From the NCBI RefSeq assembly GCF_003234115.2, contig NZ_CP126251.1, forward strand, positions 62,001 to 126,000: DNA of 64,000 bases, given 5' to 3'. The position numbers were made by a program, and so were the translations under genes. This stretch comes from Curtobacterium sp. MCPF17_002 (GTDB lineage Bacteria > Actinomycetota > Actinomycetes > Actinomycetales > Microbacteriaceae). Below the pieces are notes generated by a model, which searched no databases, had not been told where the DNA came from, and saw only the letters and a program-made list of their open reading frames with translations. How positions within the stretch are numbered: position 1 is the first letter of the stretch; each line of letters begins with the position of its first letter. Below are positions 49,286 to 57,907 of the stretch, in pieces.

Positions 49286-50560
49286 CTACGCGACCCGGCG
49301 CGCTGCGAACGTCCCGACGATGCCGAGCGTGAGCACCGCGACGAGGACGACGAGCAGCGGAGCCGTCCAGTCCCCGGTCGCACCGTGCAGGGTCCCGGCG
49401 ACGAGCGGCCCCGCCGACCCGATGAGGTACCCGCCGCCCTGCACGAACGCGGACATCCGGCGTGCATCCGCGTCGCTCGTGACGATCCGGACGATCACGA
49501 TGAAGATCACCGTGATGCCTCCGCCCTGCGCAGCCCCGCCGAGGACCGACCAGAGCAACCAGAGCTGCGGGGCGAACAGCAACCCGAGCGGCATCGCGAG
49601 CCAGAGGAACGCGACGAGGGCGATGATCCCTCGCGGACGCCACTTCGACGCGAGCAGGGGCACGCCGAGCGCCCCGACGACGGCGAGGATCTGGAACACC
49701 GACGAGCTCGCACCCGACGACGCCTTCGAGAAGCCGATCTCGTCGTGCAGCAGCGTCGGGATCCAGGCGGTGAGCGCGTAGTACGAGAACGCCTGCCCGC
49801 CGAACGCGAGCGTCAGCCCCCAGGTGATGAGGCGACGAGCCGGTCGGACCGGCTCGGCCGCGGCCTGCTCGGCGGCCCGTTCGGCGCGGGCCGTCCGGAT
49901 CGCCCCGGTGTCGAGCACCTGGTCGATCGGGCCCGTGACCGGCAGCGGCTCGTCGTCACCCGGGGCCGGTCGCATCCAGGCGGCCCGGGCTCCGACGGCG
50001 AAGGTCCACGCGAACCCCGCGATGACGGCGAACACGGCCCAGACCGCGATCGCGACCGGCCAGCCCCACGCCGCGGCGATCGGAGCGGTGCCGAGCGAGG
50101 TGATCATCGACCCGACGTTGAGTGCCGACGTGTACACGCCCGTGACGAGCCCGACACGTTCCGGCGAGGTGTCGCGCCGGATCACGACCGGGATCACCAC
50201 GTTGCCGATCGTGATGCCGATGCCGATGATCGCGGTCCCGATGAGCAGCGCGGCGGCGGACGGCATCGACCGCACGACGGTGCCCGCGAGCACGATGACG
50301 AGCGACAGGGAGACGGCCCGCTCGGGGTCGGCCTTCGCGATCACCCAGCTGGCGAACGGGGTCGCGAGGGCGAAGCAGAGCACGGGGATCGTCGTCAGCA
50401 GCCCGGCGATCGTCGCGGTCAGGCCGAGGTCGACCCGGATGTCGCCGATGACCGGGGCCGTCGCGACGATCGGGCCGCGGAAGTTCAGCGCGATGAGGAC
50501 GATGGCGGCGGGCAGTACCCACGCGGCACTGCGCAGACCCGTCGTGACGGCGCGGGTCAC
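49286..50560 (-). CDS. MFS transporter, CynX/NimT type
   Basis: 424 aa from a GTG overlapping the HAD stop (GTGA). Twelve helices; IVLIALNFRGPIVATAPVIG is the family signature of CynX/NimT (cyanate or nitroimidazole) porters. A long, acidic central loop separates the halves. The substrate is unknown. It is last in the minus-strand run LacI-controlled MFS, nucS, HAD, MFS. Confidence 0.85.
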   Translation of the reverse strand: MTRAVTTGLRSAAWVLPAAIVLIALNFRGPIVATAPVIGDIRVDLGLTATIAGLLTTIPVLCFALATPFASWVIAKADPERAVSLSLVIVLAGTVVRSMPSAAALLIGTAIIGIGITIGNVVIPVVIRRDTSPERVGLVTGVYTSALNVGSMITSLGTAPIAAAWGWPVAIAVWAVFAVIAGFAWTFAVGARAAWMRPAPGDDEPLPVTGPIDQVLDTGAIRTARAERAAEQAAAEPVRPARRLITWGLTLAFGGQAFSYYALTAWIPTLLHDEIGFSKASSGASSSVFQILAVVGALGVPLLASKWRPRGIIALVAFLWLAMPLGLLFAPQLWLLWSVLGGAAQGGGITVIFIVIVRIVTSDADARRMSAFVQGGGYLIGSAGPLVAGTLHGATGDWTAPLLVVLVAVLTLGIVGTFAARRVA

Positions 50561-51213
50561 GGCAGCAGGATCGGCAGCAGGTCGAGCGGCGTCGCCGCCG
50601 TCGCGATCGTGCCGACGGCCTCGGCGGGGGAGCCGTAGCCCCACTCGGCGAAGACGACGGGCACGCCGTGGGCGGTGGCGCCCTCGACGTCGTGCACGCG
50701 GTCACCGATCAGCACCGGACGGCTGACGTCGAAGCCGCGGGCGTCGAGTCGGCGGAGCGCTTCCTCGACGACGTCGGCCTTCGACGACCGCACCTCGTCG
50801 TCGCTCGCGCCGGTGATGATGTCGATGTCCCCGGTGAGCCCGTAGTGCTCGAGGATGTACGTCGCCGGCGTCTCGGGCTTGCTCGTCGCGGTGGAGATCG
50901 GCAGCCCGGCCTGGTGCAGCGTCCGGAGCACGACGTCGATCCCGGGGAACATCTCGGAGTCGAGGGCACCGTGCGAGAAGTAGTGCTCGCGGTAGACGGC
51001 GAGCGTGTGCTCGGCCTGCTCGGCGTCCATCCCCATCGCGGTCGTGAACGTGTCCATGATCGGCGGTCCGACGAACGACATGAGCGTGTCGCGGTCGGGG
51101 ACCGGCACGCCGACCTTGCGGAACGTGTGGGTGAGGCTCTCGAGGATGCCCGGCGCGGAGTCGCTGATGGTTCCGTCGAGGTCGAAGAGGATGGCGCTGA
51201 ACGGGCTGGTCAT
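50557..51213 (-). CDS. HAD-family hydrolase, phosphoglycolate-phosphatase-like
   Basis: 218 aa. HAD motifs: I in AILFDLDGTISDSAPG (nucleophile Asp), II in ISTATSKPETPA, and III/IV in LIGDRVHDVEGATAHG, with Lys in SSKADVVEEAL. The helical cap is between motifs I and II. Substrates of this subgroup include phosphoglycolate and small sugar phosphates. It is coupled to the downstream MFS gene by a 4-base overlap and lies 72 bp after nucS. Confidence 0.9.
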   Translation of the reverse strand: MTSPFSAILFDLDGTISDSAPGILESLTHTFRKVGVPVPDRDTLMSFVGPPIMDTFTTAMGMDAEQAEHTLAVYREHYFSHGALDSEMFPGIDVVLRTLHQAGLPISTATSKPETPATYILEHYGLTGDIDIITGASDDEVRSSKADVVEEALRRLDARGFDVSRPVLIGDRVHDVEGATAHGVPVVFAEWGYGSPAEAVGTIATAATPLDLLPILLP

Positions 51214-51264
51214 GTCCTCCCCACCCTATCTGCGCGGTGCCGAGCCGACGTGGCGGAGACGACC

Positions 51265-51279
51265 CGCGCCTCCAGGCCG
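51265..51279. repeat. Right half of the dispersed palindrome after nucS
   Basis: CGCGCCTCCAGGCCG at 51265-51279, with a degenerate left arm CGTGGCGG around 51249-51256. It sits 7 bases beyond the nucS stop in the 72-bp gap before the HAD gene. Confidence 0.6.
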
Positions 51280-51285
51280 CGGTCC

Positions 51286-51981
51286 TCAGAACAGGCGGGT
51301 GTGGCCGCCCTCGATGCCGCGCATCGCGTCGTAGTCGAGCACGAGGACGCGGATGCCGCGGTCCTCGGCCAGGGTGCGCGCCTGCGGCGCCACGGTCTGC
51401 GCGGCGAGCACGCCCTGCACCGGACGGAGCAGGGGGTCGCGGTTCATCAGCTCGAGGTACCGCGTCAGCTGCTCGACGGCGTCGATGTTGGCGTTCCGCT
51501 TCATCTCGACCGCGACGCTCGAGCCCGCCTGGTCGCGCGCGAGGATGTCGACCGGGCCGATCGCGGTCATGTACTCGCGGCGGACCAGGGTGTGGCCGTC
51601 GCCGAGGAGCTCGATCTGCTCCGCGAGGAGCTGCTGCAGGTGCGCCTCGACCCCGTCCTTCACCAGGCCCGGGTCGACACCGAGGTCGTGGCTCTGGTCG
51701 GCGATGACCTCGTGGATCGACACGATGAGCTGGTCCTGCGTCTTCTTCTGCGTGACGGTCCAGACTTGCGTGATGCCGGCGCTCGACTGCTCGTCGTTCG
51801 GCTCGCCGATCTCGACGGAGCACGGCGGGCTCATCCAGTTGAGCGGCTTGTAGCTGCCGCCGTCGGAGTGCACGAGCAGGGAACCGTCGGCCTTCAGCAT
51901 GAGGAGACGGGTCGCGAGCGGCAGGTGGGCTGAGAGCCGCCCCGCGTAGTCGACGGAGCAACGGGCGATGACGAGACGCAC
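51286..51981 (-). CDS. nucS: Endonuclease NucS (EndoMS), mismatch-specific
   Basis: 231 aa from GTG 51981. The N-terminal DNA-binding domain ([20 protein letters not shown], then KPLNWMSPP) is followed by a PD-(D/E)XK nuclease with Asp in GPVDILARD and Glu-x-Lys in [12 protein letters not shown]. The C-terminus ends RLF, the type of tail used for sliding-clamp contact. NucS performs non-canonical mismatch repair in actinobacteria that lack MutS/MutL. It starts 10 bases after the stop of the LacI-linked MFS gene, so it probably shares that transcript. Confidence 0.95.
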   Translation of the reverse strand: MRLVIARCSVDYAGRLSAHLPLATRLLMLKADGSLLVHSDGGSYKPLNWMSPPCSVEIGEPNDEQSSAGITQVWTVTQKKTQDQLIVSIHEVIADQSHDLGVDPGLVKDGVEAHLQQLLAEQIELLGDGHTLVRREYMTAIGPVDILARDQAGSSVAVEMKRNANIDAVEQLTRYLELMNRDPLLRPVQGVLAAQTVAPQARTLAEDRGIRVLVLDYDAMRGIEGGHTRLF

Positions 51982-51991
51982 GTCCGGAAGC

Positions 51992-53380
51992 CTAACGGGC
52001 GTCGCGTCCCGGCCCGGACGGCGCGCTCGTCGCGTTGGCAGTGCTGGTTGCGCTGGGTGCGTTGGCACTGCTTGTCGGGTTGTCGGCGCTGTCGGCGCTG
52101 TCGGCCTGGAGGCGCGGCTCGGCTCCGCCGTGTCCGTCACCACCCCCGCGGCTCGGCCGGGCGGCGGCGCCGGTCTCACGGGCGGCACCCGAGGCCAGCC
52201 CGGCCGCGATGATGAAGACGAACACGACGAGCAGCGCTCCGAGCAGTCCGATGTGCTCGCCGAGGAACCCGATCAGGGGAGGGCCGGCGAGGAACGCCAC
52301 GTAGCCGATCGTCGCGACCGCGCTGACCTTGGCGGCCGCAGTGCGAGGGTCGTCGGCCGCGGCGGACATGCCCATCGGGAACCCGAGGCTGGCCCCGAGG
52401 CCCCAGAGCACGACGCCGACGATCGCGAGCGGCACGTTGTCGATGAAGATGAGCATGCCGAGACCGACCACCGCGACGGCGGCGCTGATGCGCAGGATCG
52501 GCACCCGGCCGAACCTGTCGATCAGCGGGCTGCCGGCGACACGGCCCGCGGTCATCGCGGCCAGGAACACGGTGAGCACTCCGGCACCCGCGGCGTTGTC
52601 GAGGCCGTGGCCGTCGATCATCGCCAGCGGCAGCCAGTCGTTGGCGGAGCCCTCGGCCAGCGCCATGCCGAGCACGATCACACCGATCAGCAGCGTCGAG
52701 GGCTGCGCCCAGACCTGCCAGCGCGTGAGCGGCGTCGCGACCGGGCTGGTGTCCGTCGAGACGGGCTGATCGAACCGGTGCTCGTCCTGGAACTTCGTGA
52801 CGGCGACGAGCATCGCGGCGCTCGTGACGATGACCAGCACGATGAAGTGCCATGCGACCGGGATCTCGAACCGCTCGGCCAGCGCACCGAGGCCCGCTCC
52901 CGCCAGCGTGCCGAGGCTGAACGCGGCGTGGAACAGCGGCATGATCGTGCGCCCGCCGGCCTTCTCGGCGGCGGCACCGGAGACATTCATCGACACGTCG
53001 CAGAGGCCGTTGCCGAAGCCGAAGGCGATGAGCGCGATCCAGATGGCGGCGAAGCCCCAACCGAGCGTGACTGCCACCCCGGCGAAGACCATGCCGAGCG
53101 CCAGGCACGCTGCGGCGACCTGCACACCACGGCGGGCACCGAGCTTCGCCACGATGTGCCCGGCGAAGGTCAGGCCACCGATCGAGCCGACCGCCATGCC
53201 GAGCACGAGCAGGCCCATCTCGAACGTGCTCGCGCCGAGGGAGTCGCGGACGCTCGGGATCCGGCCGAGCCAGGTCGCGATGTCGAGCCCAGACAACGTG
53301 AACACCACGAACACCGCGATGATCCAGGCCTTCGTGGTCGGGACGGTGCGGGTGGACGGCGTCGTCATGGTGGTTCCCAT
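51992..53380 (-). CDS. MFS transporter, YbjJ-like, with repeat-derived C-terminal tail
   Basis: 462 aa (ATG 53380; ATG 53368 also possible). Twelve helices; blocks [29 protein letters not shown] and [11 protein letters not shown] make it a paralogue of 43411-44619. The last 60 residues are a low-complexity Ala/Ser/Thr/Asn tail ([20 protein letters not shown]) encoded by short repeats and by a half-copy of the dispersed palindrome (52102-52117). It is divergent from a LacI regulator with a perfect operator between them, so a carbohydrate is the likely substrate. nucS follows 10 bases downstream. Confidence 0.87.
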   Translation of the reverse strand: MGTTMTTPSTRTVPTTKAWIIAVFVVFTLSGLDIATWLGRIPSVRDSLGASTFEMGLLVLGMAVGSIGGLTFAGHIVAKLGARRGVQVAAACLALGMVFAGVAVTLGWGFAAIWIALIAFGFGNGLCDVSMNVSGAAAEKAGGRTIMPLFHAAFSLGTLAGAGLGALAERFEIPVAWHFIVLVIVTSAAMLVAVTKFQDEHRFDQPVSTDTSPVATPLTRWQVWAQPSTLLIGVIVLGMALAEGSANDWLPLAMIDGHGLDNAAGAGVLTVFLAAMTAGRVAGSPLIDRFGRVPILRISAAVAVVGLGMLIFIDNVPLAIVGVVLWGLGASLGFPMGMSAAADDPRTAAAKVSAVATIGYVAFLAGPPLIGFLGEHIGLLGALLVVFVFIIAAGLASGAARETGAAARPSRGGGDGHGGAEPRLQADSADSADNPTSSANAPSATSTANATSAPSGPGRDAR

Positions 53381-53440
53381 CGTGCTGCGGTGCGCTTGGT
53401 GCTGCGCGTTCTGATGCGTGTTGGTGCTGGTTTTCCGACT

Positions 53441-53456
53441 GTCGAATCGATTCGAC
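53441..53456. promoter_or_regulatory. Perfect 16-bp LacI-type operator
   Basis: GTCGAATCGATTCGAC is fully palindromic with the central CG step preferred by LacI-family proteins. It lies 61 bases from the MFS start and 28 bases before the lacI-family start, the position for repression of both divergent genes. Confidence 0.85.
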
Positions 53457-53483
53457 TGCTCGTTCCGGCTACGCTAACGGGCG

Positions 53484-54644
53484 ATGGACGAACCGGCAAC
53501 AGGACCCGGCGCGTCGCGGACGGACCACTCCCGCGTCGACGTCGCGGCACCGTCGCGCCCGATCCGCGCCGTGCGCCCGACGCTCGCCGCCGTGGCACGC
53601 GCGGCCGGTGTCGCCCCGTCCACCGCGTCCCTCGCGTTCAGCGGCAGCGGCCCGGTCTCCGAGGACGCCAAGGCCCGCGTCCTCGCCGCCGCCGCCGAGC
53701 TCGGCTACGGCGGACCCGACCCGCGTGCCCGTTCGCTCCGCCGTGGCCGCTCCGGTGTCATCGGGGTCGTCATGGACGAACGGCTCAGCGATGCCTTCCG
53801 CGACCCGGTCAACGTCCTGACGCTCGACGGCATCGCCGAGGTCGCCGGTGCTGCCGGCGCCTCGTTGCTCCTCGTCCGGAGCCCCCTCGACGACGAACTC
53901 GGCGCCGGGCCGATCGTCGATGCCCCGATGGACGCCGTCGTCCTCGTCGGGTGCAACGTCCGGATCGACCCCGCCGTGGCCGTGCTCCGGCGTCGACAGA
54001 TCCCCGTCGTCGCGATCGAGGCCGACGACATCGAGGGTGCGGTGCCGATCCACCTCGACAACCGCGATGCCTCCGCTCGGGCCGCCGCCTACCTGCGCGA
54101 CCTCGGGCACTCCTCCGTCACGATCGTCACGCTCTCGCTCGATGCCGCGCGGCGCCGGGGCCCCGTCGATGCCGCACGGGAAGCCGCCGGCGTCGCGCAC
54201 ACCACCCTCGAACGACTGCGGGGCGTGCGCGAAGTCTTCCCGGACGCCGTCGCGATCGAGACGGAAGGCAGCTCCGTGGAAGAGGGGCGCATCGCCGGCG
54301 AAGCACTCTTCGCCCCGGGCTCCACCGTGCCCACCGCGGTCGTCGCCCAGAGCGACCTGCTCGCCGTTGGCGTGATCTCGGCCGCTCTCGATGCCGGGCT
54401 CCGGGTGCCGGAGGACGTCAGCGTCGTGGGCTTCGACGGCATCACGGTGGACGACAGCCTGTTGCACCGGACGCCGATCCGGCACCTCACCACGTTGGTG
54501 CAGCCGTTCGAGCAGAAGGGCCGCGCTGCCGCTCGTGCCGCGCTCGCGATGCTCGAGGGGGACGAGCCGGTGCCGGCGGCGTTCCGGTCCGAGCTGCGTG
54601 TCGGGGACACGACGGGCCCCGTGCGCACCGCGAACGCGCGCTGA
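53484..54644 (+). CDS. LacI-family transcriptional regulator
   Basis: 386 aa. A 27-residue polar extension precedes the DNA-binding domain PTLAAVARAAGVAPSTASLA, then FSGSGPVSEDAKARVLAAAA and the hinge helix ELGYGGPDPRARSLR. The periplasmic-binding-like domain follows: GVIGVVMDERL, VVAQSDLLAVGVISA, DVSVVGFDGITV and LTTLVQPFEQKG. In place of the usual LACI recognition VSxxTVSRVL it reads APSTASLAFSG. The effector is probably a sugar. Likely target is the divergent MFS-nucS unit through 53441-53456. Confidence 0.92.
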   Translation: MDEPATGPGASRTDHSRVDVAAPSRPIRAVRPTLAAVARAAGVAPSTASLAFSGSGPVSEDAKARVLAAAAELGYGGPDPRARSLRRGRSGVIGVVMDERLSDAFRDPVNVLTLDGIAEVAGAAGASLLLVRSPLDDELGAGPIVDAPMDAVVLVGCNVRIDPAVAVLRRRQIPVVAIEADDIEGAVPIHLDNRDASARAAAYLRDLGHSSVTIVTLSLDAARRRGPVDAAREAAGVAHTTLERLRGVREVFPDAVAIETEGSSVEEGRIAGEALFAPGSTVPTAVVAQSDLLAVGVISAALDAGLRVPEDVSVVGFDGITVDDSLLHRTPIRHLTTLVQPFEQKGRAAARAALAMLEGDEPVPAAFRSELRVGDTTGPVRTANAR

Positions 54645-54729
54645 CGTCGGTGCTCGACCGCCGCACCGGGTGCTTGCGCCCTTGCCGAGCAGGTGCGGAC
54701 GTGTTTCGCTGGCCCGAGGAGGGAGAGCG

Positions 54730-55359
54730 ATGCGTTCATCCACACCGGTCCCGGGAAATCCGTGGCCGCATGACATGGTCATCACGATCGAGGACGATGT
54801 TCATTCGCTGCTCGACCTGCTCTGGATTCGAGAAGCGCGGCAGCTTGCCACGTCAGGAGATGATCTTCCCCCGCATCTCAGCCTTTCCCCGGTGTCGGAG
54901 CCTGTGTCAGACGACGAGCAGCGTCGCGTGTGGTCGCATGCTTGGCCCGAGGTCTGGCGCGCGTGCCTTGCCCACGCCGGCGAGGAACGGGACCCGTTCG
55001 TGTTCGATCAGTTGGCGTTGACATCGACCGAGGCAGATGAACGGCGCGAGCTGCTCGCACGCCTGTTCGGGCCATCGTGGCAGGACTCGTTCGGCGATGC
55101 CGTCTTCACTGAACAGTACGAGGAGTGGAACCGCGGTCGCTTCGCAGAGCGGACCTCCCCCGGCGCGGTGCAGAAGAGCCCCGAACAGCTTTGCCTTCGC
55201 GATCTGGTGGGCGCGTGGCAAGCAGGTCTCACGAAGATCATCGAGATCCCCTGCCGAGGGACGTTCACCCGTCGTGTCGGCGACCACGCGCTCCTCGTCA
55301 CCGCGCCGACACGAGAAGCCCCCGATGCTTACGCTGAAGCGCTCCGCTCGTTTGCCTGA
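54730..55359 (+). CDS. Unknown 209-aa protein in a lower-GC segment
   Basis: MRSSTPVPGNPWPHDMVITI is the start, followed by helical segments (VHSLLDLLWIREARQLATSG, WPEVWRACLAHAGEERDPF) and a C-terminal beta-rich part (IIEIPCRGTFTRRVGDHALL). There is no signal peptide or membrane helix, and no family is recognised. RBS GGGAGAG precedes the ATG. Codon use has far more A/T in third positions than flanking genes, and the DNA from here to about 56640 is visibly less GC-rich, which suggests acquisition by transfer. Confidence 0.75.
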   Translation: MRSSTPVPGNPWPHDMVITIEDDVHSLLDLLWIREARQLATSGDDLPPHLSLSPVSEPVSDDEQRRVWSHAWPEVWRACLAHAGEERDPFVFDQLALTSTEADERRELLARLFGPSWQDSFGDAVFTEQYEEWNRGRFAERTSPGAVQKSPEQLCLRDLVGAWQAGLTKIIEIPCRGTFTRRVGDHALLVTAPTREAPDAYAEALRSFA

Positions 55360-55540
55360 CCAACGACGAGCCGAGCGCGATCGCCCTTCTCCGCTGATTG
55401 CCTCCGATGGCGTGTCGATGACCTCGCTCCCCCTTTGGTCCGGCTCCTCGGCACGATCTCCTCATGAGCGAGGTGCGCCTGGGTCAGCTCGCCAGCCGCT
55501 TCGTTGAGGTCGAGCACGAATCAATCTCATCAAGCGACTT

Positions 55541-55562
55541 GTCGTGGTATATCAAACACGAC
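55541..55562 (+). promoter_or_regulatory. Inverted repeat around an AT-rich core, upstream of the secreted protein
   Basis: GTCGTG (55541-55546), GTATATCAAA, CACGAC (55557-55562), 59 bases before the ATG at 55622. The core TATATC may be part of a -10 box. The rest of the 262-bp gap 55360-55621 shows only a short frame (55464-55664) without a ribosome site. Confidence 0.45.
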
Positions 55563-55621
55563 ATGCTTACCGCGGGGTTGGTTGCAGGGTGTAGCCGGAG
55601 AGGCCCCTCGAAGGAGATGAG

Positions 55622-56185
55622 ATGTTCAAGCCATCACGGCGCGTTACGGCCAGCACGTTGGTAGCTGTAACCATCGCAGGGGCTCTCGCTTTTGGTACTC
55701 CGGCGGTCGCCGCGTCGGCGGCTCCGATTGACGACGACAATCACGTCACGACGATCGGCGAGACGACCGTGTCCTCCACGACTGCGATCACGACCCAAGC
55801 GCAACTCACCGCGTTCGAGCAGAGCGCGACTCCGAAGGTCATCACGATTGACCCCTCGACGAACGTCGTCGAGTCGGTCACGGAGACAACGGAGGCCGCG
55901 CAGCTGAGGGGAGTCACAAATGGGTGCGCATCTGGTGCGCTCTGCTGGCAGGCGGCCCAGGTTCCGTACGCGAACTTCGGCTTTTCCGTCGCGGGCACCT
56001 ACACGGGGGCCTGGGAGTGGCGAGGGACGATGAAGTCGAACACCTGGGGTGGGCAGCTTACTTACACGGTCAACAACAGCGGCGCGTCCTCCACCACTCC
56101 GGTGTTTGGCCGCAACTCGGAGATCAAGTTCACCAAGCCGACAACGAACAACATCAAGGGCCTCAAAGTCCTCGTTCGGAAGTAA
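55622..56185 (+). CDS. Secreted protein of unknown function (187 aa)
   Basis: Strong AAGGAGATGAG before the ATG. Clear signal peptide: basic start MFKPSRR, hydrophobic VAVTIAGALAFG, cleavage near AVAASA-AP. A Thr/Ser-rich linker (HVTTIGETTVSSTTAITTQA) leads to a compact beta-type C-terminal domain of about 85 residues. That domain has a Cys pair in NGCASGALCW, aromatic GAWEWRGTMKSNTWGGQLTY and a basic end (GLKVLVRK). The pair of Cys could form one disulfide. The layout resembles small exported effectors or bacteriocin-like proteins, but no family is recognised. Lower-GC codon use than the flanks. A strong terminator follows at 56193. Confidence 0.85.
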   Translation: MFKPSRRVTASTLVAVTIAGALAFGTPAVAASAAPIDDDNHVTTIGETTVSSTTAITTQAQLTAFEQSATPKVITIDPSTNVVESVTETTEAAQLRGVTNGCASGALCWQAAQVPYANFGFSVAGTYTGAWEWRGTMKSNTWGGQLTYTVNNSGASSTTPVFGRNSEIKFTKPTTNNIKGLKVLVRK

Positions 56186-56192
56186 CGACAAG

Positions 56193-56226
56193 CAGGGGGT
56201 TGGTGGTGATCACCACCAGCCCCCTG
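56193..56226. terminator. 17-bp palindromic terminator
   Basis: Bases 56193-56209 pair at all 17 positions (one G-U) with 56210-56226; in RNA the central GATC forms the loop. It is 8 bases past the stop of the secreted-protein gene. Confidence 0.88.
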
Positions 56227-56647
56227 TGAACTGGTGGTACGGGACTCCCTGTTCTCGACGCGGGTCCCTCGCGACCGCATCATGTCCGTGCGCCGATTCC
56301 CATCGGCGCCGTTTCGTGTCGATGGCCGCTCGTCGACCTCCGCGATCCGCTGGACGCGACCGGGGACCGTTCGGGCGATCTCGCCTGGTGTGCAGGGGCT
56401 CGGATGCATCGGGGTTCTCGATCGTTTGTTATGAAGCAGGGGTTGCATAACAGGGCATCGCGAAGTCGGTGCCTTGGGGCGATCAGAGTTGTCCACAGCG
56501 CTGCTGACGCTCGAGGCGAGGACTTGGCTGCGATTGGGAGGAGTTCGGATCGCGTGTTCGCGGCAGCGTGGCTGGACGAGCAGATTTGCAACAGCAGTTG
56601 CACGTGTACGTCGGTGCCTGGACCGCACTGTCTGAGACCGCCGTCAG
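56227..56647. other. Non-coding, lower-GC stretch at the end of the insert
   Basis: No gene is supported over these 420 bp. Two marks are visible: the inverted repeat GTTATG-N12-CATAAC at 56428-56451, and TTGTCCACA at 56489-56497, a full match to the actinobacterial DnaA box. Normal GC content resumes at the flippase gene (stop 56648). A short frame at 56404-56763 overlaps that gene and is not convincing. Confidence 0.5.
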
Positions 56648-57907
56648 TCAGCGCCGCCGCCGCACCCCGACCACGACCACCGCGACGAGGTTCACCGCAC
56701 TCCCGACGAGGAATCCCGTGGTGCCGCCAGCAACTCCTGCGACCGGTCCGAGCACCGCCATGAGCCCAGCGCCGACGACGAACCCGGCCACCGAAGCCAG
56801 GGCGACCTGACGTGAGCGTCCGGCGGCGAGCAGCAACGCCGCCGGCACGAGCCCGACGGTGAACACCCACACCGCGACCATCAGGTACCGCAGGTCGGCG
56901 ACGGCGGCGGCACCCTCGGCGGGGTAGACGATCGGCAGGAACCATCCGGCGAGCAGCGCGACCAGACCGAACACGACGGCCGAAGCAGCGGCGAACCCGA
57001 CGACGAGCAGCAGCGCTCCGCGGGAGCGCAGCGATCCGCCGTCGGTCCGGTGCGCGAACGCCGGCACGAGCACCTGCCCCAACGCCTGCCCGAGCATCGA
57101 CGCCGGCGTCGCCAGGGTGAACGCAGCGGCGTAGACACCGGCGTCGTGCGCAGAGGACGTCACCTGCGCCGAGATCATCGTCAACTGCAGCAACCCGTTC
57201 GAGGTCACCACCGCCAGCACGTTCCACGCCGCGAACCCGAGCACCCCGGCAGCGGGCTCGCGAGAAGCAGGCGCGAAGCCGTTCCCTCGAGGCCAGCACG
57301 CGATCGCGAACACCGTGTACCCGATCGCGAGCGGCAGCAGGACGAACGGCTCGAGCCGGGCGACGCAGGCGAACACGAGCAGCCCCAGCGCCAGCACGCT
57401 CGTCACCGAGTCCCAGCGCGCGACCCGGGGTGCCCGGGCGTAGCCGAGCTGTGCGCCGCGGGCGTAGCAGTACAGGCCGTAGCCGACGACGACCGCGGCC
57501 CCGCCCAGAACCATCCCGGGGCCGTTGCCCCAGGCCAGCGCGACCGGCACGGTGACCGCGGCGAGCACCGCGCTCGACACCAGCATCGACAGCCCGAGCA
57601 GCCGGTTCACCGCGGCATCCGAGCGCCGACCCCGCAGCGCGATCGCCAGGAACCGCGACGCGGTGTTGCCCGCGGCGTTCGGCCAGAGCAGGGCGACGAA
57701 CACCGAGAGCGACAGCAACGCGGTGGTCTGCCCGAGGGTCTCGGTGCCGAACACCCGGCCGACGACGACGGTCACGAGCAGCTTCGCGACGCCCTGCACC
57801 CCGATGCCGACCGTGGCGAGCACGGCCGACGAAGCCACCGAAGACGACGACGCCACGGAAGAAGAACGCCCAGCAGAAGAAGAAGAAGAAGAAGAAGGAC
57901 CGCTCAC
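56648..57907 (-). CDS. Polysaccharide flippase-like membrane protein (MOP superfamily)
   Basis: 419 aa from a GTG that overlaps the MATE gene stop (GTGA). About 12 helices; the first part AVLATVGIGVQGVAKLLVTV, then VVGRVFGTETLGQTTAL is like Wzx/RfbX-type flippases. It may move a lipid-linked sugar or other amphiphile across the membrane. The N-terminus before helix 1 is a serine-rich tract (PSSSSSSSAGRSSSVASSSS) encoded in part by seven TCT codons, rare in this genome. No glycosyltransferases are next to it. It shares an operon with the MATE porter. Confidence 0.82.
   Translation of the reverse strand: MSGPSSSSSSSAGRSSSVASSSSVASSAVLATVGIGVQGVAKLLVTVVVGRVFGTETLGQTTALLSLSVFVALLWPNAAGNTASRFLAIALRGRRSDAAVNRLLGLSMLVSSAVLAAVTVPVALAWGNGPGMVLGGAAVVVGYGLYCYARGAQLGYARAPRVARWDSVTSVLALGLLVFACVARLEPFVLLPLAIGYTVFAIACWPRGNGFAPASREPAAGVLGFAAWNVLAVVTSNGLLQLTMISAQVTSSAHDAGVYAAAFTLATPASMLGQALGQVLVPAFAHRTDGGSLRSRGALLLVVGFAAASAVVFGLVALLAGWFLPIVYPAEGAAAVADLRYLMVAVWVFTVGLVPAALLLAAGRSRQVALASVAGFVVGAGLMAVLGPVAGVAGGTTGFLVGSAVNLVAVVVVGVRRRR
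57877..57897. repeat. (AAG)7 trinucleotide microsatellite in coding sequence
   Basis: Seven AAG units on the plus strand, read as seven TCT serine codons at the start of the flippase gene. TCT is rare in this DNA. Gain or loss of units would change the serine tract length without a frameshift. Confidence 0.85.

Noticed and set aside
51968..55021. 1017-codon plus-strand frame
   Set aside because: Runs antisense to the MFS gene and out of frame through LacI; composition is Arg/His/Asp-rich without motifs. The real genes on both strands explain the region.
55464..55664. 66-codon frame upstream of the secreted protein
   Set aside because: No ribosome site (CTCCTC before ATG) and it overlaps the well-supported start at 55622.
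56489..56497. Single TTGTCCACA as sign of a replication origin
   Set aside because: One box is expected by chance; no cluster, no dnaA/dnaN or rep gene nearby.
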